This document shows positions 60,668-64,000 of a stretch of DNA of 64,000 nucleotides, one piece after another. Source of the stretch: Eumeta japonica (taxonomy: Eukaryota > Arthropoda > Insecta > Lepidoptera > Psychidae); the NCBI GenBank assembly GCA_005406025.1, contig BGZK01000016.1, forward strand, positions 744,001-808,000. The letters run 5' to 3'. Below the pieces are notes generated by a model. The model was not told where the DNA came from and did not search any database. It was given only the letters and a program-made list of their open reading frames with translations. Position numbers and translations under genes: made by a program. Within the stretch, counting starts at the first letter, position 1; every line of letters begins with the position of its first letter.

Positions 60668-61365
60668 AGAATGACCACAGATGCGATATACTTATAGAAG
60701 GTGAGAAAATCAAACAAGTGTAAAAGTTTGTATACTTGGGTAGTCTGTTTACAAATGATGGTAAACATGACAGAAATATCAAAAGAAGAGCCAATGCGGG
60801 AAATAAACTGAATGGGACCTTGATCACTATTATAATTAGTAAAAGTGTATCACGACAAGCGCGTTTGGTTATCCATAATGGAGTCCTAATCCCTATGCTT
60901 ATGTATGATGGTGAAAGCTGGGTATGGCAGAAAACAATAAAAATAGAATCAATGCAGTGGAGATGCGATCGCTGCGTAATATGTGTGGAGTGTCTCAAAA
61001 AGATAGATGTAGAAACGGTGATGTTAGAGATCAGGATGGTTTGAAGGATGATGTAGTGACTAGAATAGAAAGAGGTATGTTGCGGTGATTTGGCCATCTG
61101 GAAAGGATGAATGAAAGTAATCTGATAAAACAAATCTATAGAGTGAACGTGTGTGATGGAAACATTGGCAAGCGTCGCCCTAAAAATCCTATGCAGACAG
61201 TGTTGAGGGCATATTAAAAATGCGCCAAATTTTAAACACCCGAAGTCGACGAGCTTGCATAAAAAATTGATGGAGGTCAGTGAAACAAGAGAGATTTGCA
61301 AATATCATACCATGTGGGAATATATAGTCTCTGCCTACCCTTCTGGGAAATAGGCGTGAGTTTAT
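60668..61365 (+). mobile_element. LINE-A, 5'-truncated copy with 3' end
   Basis: Encodes KVYILGSLFTNDGKHDRNIK-like sequence, SKSVSRQARLVIHNGVLIPM and YDGESWVWQKTIK. After shifts come FGHLERMNESNLIKQIYRVN and a C-terminal SAYPSGK before the stop near 61,355. It covers the parts found at 23,047-23,445 and 22,185-22,500, here collinear and in one orientation. It therefore serves as the reference order for the rearranged copy. Several frameshifts make it a dead copy. The tail is 'tgttataattattgttat'. Confidence 0.75.
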
Positions 61366-61479
61366 GTTATAATTATTGTTATATTCATCACAGAGATCTT
61401 CAAATAGTATGATCTTTCAATACCTTTTTACTTCATTAACCTGAACCTTTCATACAAACTCATTGATTTTGGGTACTTA

Positions 61480-61925
61480 CAATTTGGCCCTTCCTTAATT
61501 CATAACCAACTTGCTTAATATAAAGTTTTATAGGGCATCTCTTTGGGATTGGCTTTGTACCGTGAATAGTAATCGGTACACGACCATTTGTTTGCCCCAA
61601 GTTATTGACGAACTCCGTAAAAATAACCATCGCACCATCTTGCACCATGACAATTCCAGTTCTCATAATTAAATTTTTGAAGGAGAAAAATGTAGAACTT
61701 ATGAGCAATCCTGCATGCAGTTCCGACCTGGCAATTTCTGACTTTTTTGTGCGCAAAAATTAAGAAACAATTAGAACGATTTTCATCACGAGAAGAGACT
61801 GTCGAAAAGTATGGTAAACATGTTTTCGAGATCACCAGGAAGGAATGGCATAAATCTTTTCTAAACTGATTTATTCGTATGAAAAAGTGCATTTATGCTT
61901 ACGGAGAATGTTTTGAGAAACATTA
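61480..61925 (+). pseudogene. mariner transposase C-terminal half
   Basis: The plus strand encodes CLPQVIDELRKNNHRTILHH with DNSSSHN (second catalytic Asp, 'HHDNSSSH'). After a shift come FLKEKNVELMSNPACSSDLA and ISDFF (the mariner 'HP.YSPDLAPSDF' box), then SSREETVEKYGKHVFEITRK-like and WHKSFLN pieces, and an end YGECFEKH. It is frameshifted at least twice. The last 150 bp are homologous to 8485-8665. The two larger minus-strand frames here (96 and 98 codons) are shadows. This family appears distinct from, or at least not joined to, the 53.6-kb remnant. Confidence 0.75.
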
Positions 61926-63420
61926 AATATATTTTTGTTTATTCACATTTACTTAGTCTCATCCATTCCAGTTCCATTTTCAGTGCGCCCTACGTATAAA
62001 TATTTAGCGCCTGGGCAAACGAGCTTTCTCGGCGTTTTTCTAGTTTGCCGTGGGAACTACGCTCGGAAAAAGTTGCATATGTTAATTTCCAGCAATATTA
62101 AACTTAAAAAATTACCTCTATATTTTACTTACGTAGTGTCATCTGTCGTTTATATCACGTAGTGCAAGTTGTCGGTGAGAACAAAAAGCATATGAACAGT
62201 GCATCAATCAGTGCAATTCCCTCACAATTGGATGTGATAGCTTAGATTTTTTTGTGTAAAGTCGATTGTTTCAGGGACTCAAGTCAACTCAACTCAACTC
62301 AACAGAGATTTTTTCAGACAAACTTAAAAATTAAACCTTGAAAAGCAAGCCAATTGATGGAGTCTTTTGTGAGATTGGAGTTATATGTATGCAAGAATTA
62401 TTGTAATTATTGTAAAAATGGAATTAAACAAAGTAGGGTTTATAATATAAATAAATAAACTGAATATATAATAAAATAAATTGAGTTTTTTAATCCCTTT
62501 TAAGACAACGATCAATGTCGTGATGACTACGCATCGAGCTGCATTCTTAAGGCCCGTTTATCGTTTTGATGGTATGTGTATATCGCATAGCAATGTTAAC
62601 AATTCTCAATAGTTACATAGAAGTTATTTTAAACACAGTTTATGGATTCCTTCTACAACATATCAATTGTAAATATTTTAAAGCAATGTGGATGGTGGCT
62701 CTTTAGTAATAGTTTAAGAGCTTATTCATCAAGTCAGGTTTATCTACTAACTTAAAAGGAAAATGAAGCAAATTCAATTAGGTTCCATCTAGAGTTCTTC
62801 CAAATTTCTTTACTACCCAAAAAAGTGTGCACTGATTACTTTCTCATCTTAAATGTGACTAGCGACAACCCTTCGGCATACGTCGGGACGGAGCTGTACT
62901 GCGGCCGACTGCTCTGCAACGACTTTTTCTTCAGCTATCGAGACCCGCAGGCTTATTCCACTGCGCCTATATGTTAGCCGATGTGGATAACGCATACATA
63001 ATTCAGCAGTTCATTACGAAACATTGCTTCAATCGAATGAAAATAAGTCGCGCTTGTCGAAAGATTCAGGTACCATAGAAATTCACGAATTTCGTATCCA
63101 GAAAATACAACGCTGAGTTTGTAATGAACATTCGTTTAATCCAACGGAAAATTATTCAAAGTATTTTAGTACAGTTTCAAAATTGATAAAGATATATTTT
63201 CATAGTAACTATCGCAACTCATCACCTAAATAGTTAAATGAAATTAGAATATTTGTAAGTCATAGTATAACACTCAGTTAAAACAAGAAAAAATTGTTCA
63301 AATATTTTGTAAAATAACTATGTAACAAATAACAATGTTTTATAGTTCCTTAAAATATAATTAAAAAAGTCACATACTGGTCACCATTTTAAACAATTGA
63401 CAATACTATTACAATATAAG
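61926..63420. other. non-coding, nothing recognised
   Basis: A three-fold 'caactcaactcaactcaac' run occurs near 62,285. There is a CpG-richer patch at 62,870-62,960. No gene. Confidence 0.35.
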
Positions 63421-64000
63421 TAAATTATACTTTATATAAAAAACCGGCCAAGAGCATATCGAACTATGCTCAATGTAGAGTTCTGTAGCTGTTATTACAA
63501 AGAAATGCACTGCAGATTAAAAAACTACGTTGTTACACTATTTCTCATGTTTCTCGTACAAAATGATACAAGCATTTTATTTGCTTATAACTAGAGAAAT
63601 AAGTAGATATGTCGACTATTACTCTTAAACTAGCCTAAAATGCACCAGCAAAAGAGCGTATTTTCACTATTTTGGCAATAACTCAAAAACGATCATATTG
63701 AAAATAATTTTCGTTGAAATTGTATATTAAGTGTTACGTTATAATTTTGTTCATCTTTTTGGATATACAGATAAAAAGTAAAGGGAAGACACAATTTATG
63801 CCATTTTCAGTGATTATTTTCGAAAGAAATTAAATCACTTAATGAAAAAAAATTGCTTAGAAACCTTAAAGTGTTTTTAAAAGAACTGTCGAAATAAGTG
63901 CAAACGTTGATGTGCACTGATTTTATTTCGGATTCTGTAATATGTATGGAAAGTCCTTCCCTATAAATATTGACATACGAACGGACGGATATGATATTCT
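63421..64000 (+). repeat. R6 repeat, starting 'aaaaaaccggccaagagc'
   Basis: The left end corresponds to the lepidopteran repeat with 'aaaccggccaagtgcgagtc' and 'gggttccgta' (here 'agagttctgtagc'). The middle (63,640-63,890) matches the reverse complement of 54,320-54,640. 'gacatacgaacggacggat' at the window end is typical of the far end, so the element may be cut by the window edge. Confidence 0.7.

Noticed and set aside
60624..61301. 225-codon minus frame, rich in Ile, Phe and Ser
   Set aside because: Exact antisense of the LINE-A copy; the plus-strand reading matches reverse-transcriptase sequence.
61460..61892. Two minus frames of 96 and 98 codons
   Set aside because: Antisense shadows of the mariner transposase remnant on the plus strand.

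Overview
The window looks like nuclear DNA of a moth or butterfly (Lepidoptera). It is AT-rich and gene-poor, and it is full of interspersed repeats of types I associate with lepidopteran genomes: boundaries of the type 'aaaaccggccaag', 'accgacttcaaa' and 'cgcgggtggaaccgcggg', tRNA-derived SINEs, mariner relics and LINE 3' ends. The assignment rests on these repeats and on the one host exon, not on a species-specific marker.

Only one convincing host coding segment is present. It is a 3'-terminal exon (814-1916, + strand) encoding about 366 residues of a proline-rich, low-complexity cytoplasmic tail. It has SH3-type proline motifs and a C-terminal Thr-Glu-Val that fits a class I PDZ ligand. 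The best guess is the tail of a turtle/IgSF9-type adhesion molecule. The remaining 62 kb carries no host exon I can defend. It is intergenic or intronic DNA with CpG-dense islands (about 27.7, 29.8, 34.2, 35.4, 38.1-38.6, 39.5-40.0, 45.5-45.7 and 60.1 kb). Three places could be promoters or non-coding first exons: 34.2 kb (TATA box inside a GC hairpin), 35.3-35.75 kb (+, strong 5' splice site) and 19.37-19.6 kb (-, strong 5' splice site).

The main mobile element is a roughly 4.5-kb two-gene DNA transposon at about 13,093-17,618. It encodes a SWIM-type zinc-finger plus YqaJ-type nuclease protein on the + strand and, tail to tail, a THAP plus DDE transposase on the - strand. This is the organisation I know from ISL2EU-like (PIF/Harbinger-related) elements. 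Both genes are broken by small frameshifts, and a tRNA-derived SINE sits in an intron of the transposase.

At 22.2-25.4 kb a LINE is split into three pieces that together cover successive parts of one reverse transcriptase. The middle piece is inverted, and a jockey/CR1-like LINE fragment is abutted to it. A second, 5'-truncated copy of the same LINE lies at 60.7-61.4 kb. Mariner remnants lie at 8.5 kb (-), 53.6-54.2 kb (-) and 61.5-61.9 kb (+). Another jockey/CR1-like LINE relic lies at 54.6-55.6 kb (-).

Several non-autonomous repeat families occur two or more times in this window and can be aligned by eye: R1 (4.3, 31.7, 32.3-32.6 kb), R2 (5.7 and 8.7 kb, inverted to one another), R3 with a degenerate GGGA-type minisatellite (12.1, 42.4, 53.1, 57.8 kb), R4 (25.5 and 48.2 kb), R5 (43.4 and 47.6 kb) and R6 (54.3 and 63.4 kb). 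Nothing here amounts to a new functional system. The most useful leads are the loop inversion between the two R2 copies, the rearranged LINE, the frameshifted transposon and a set of perfect short hairpins.
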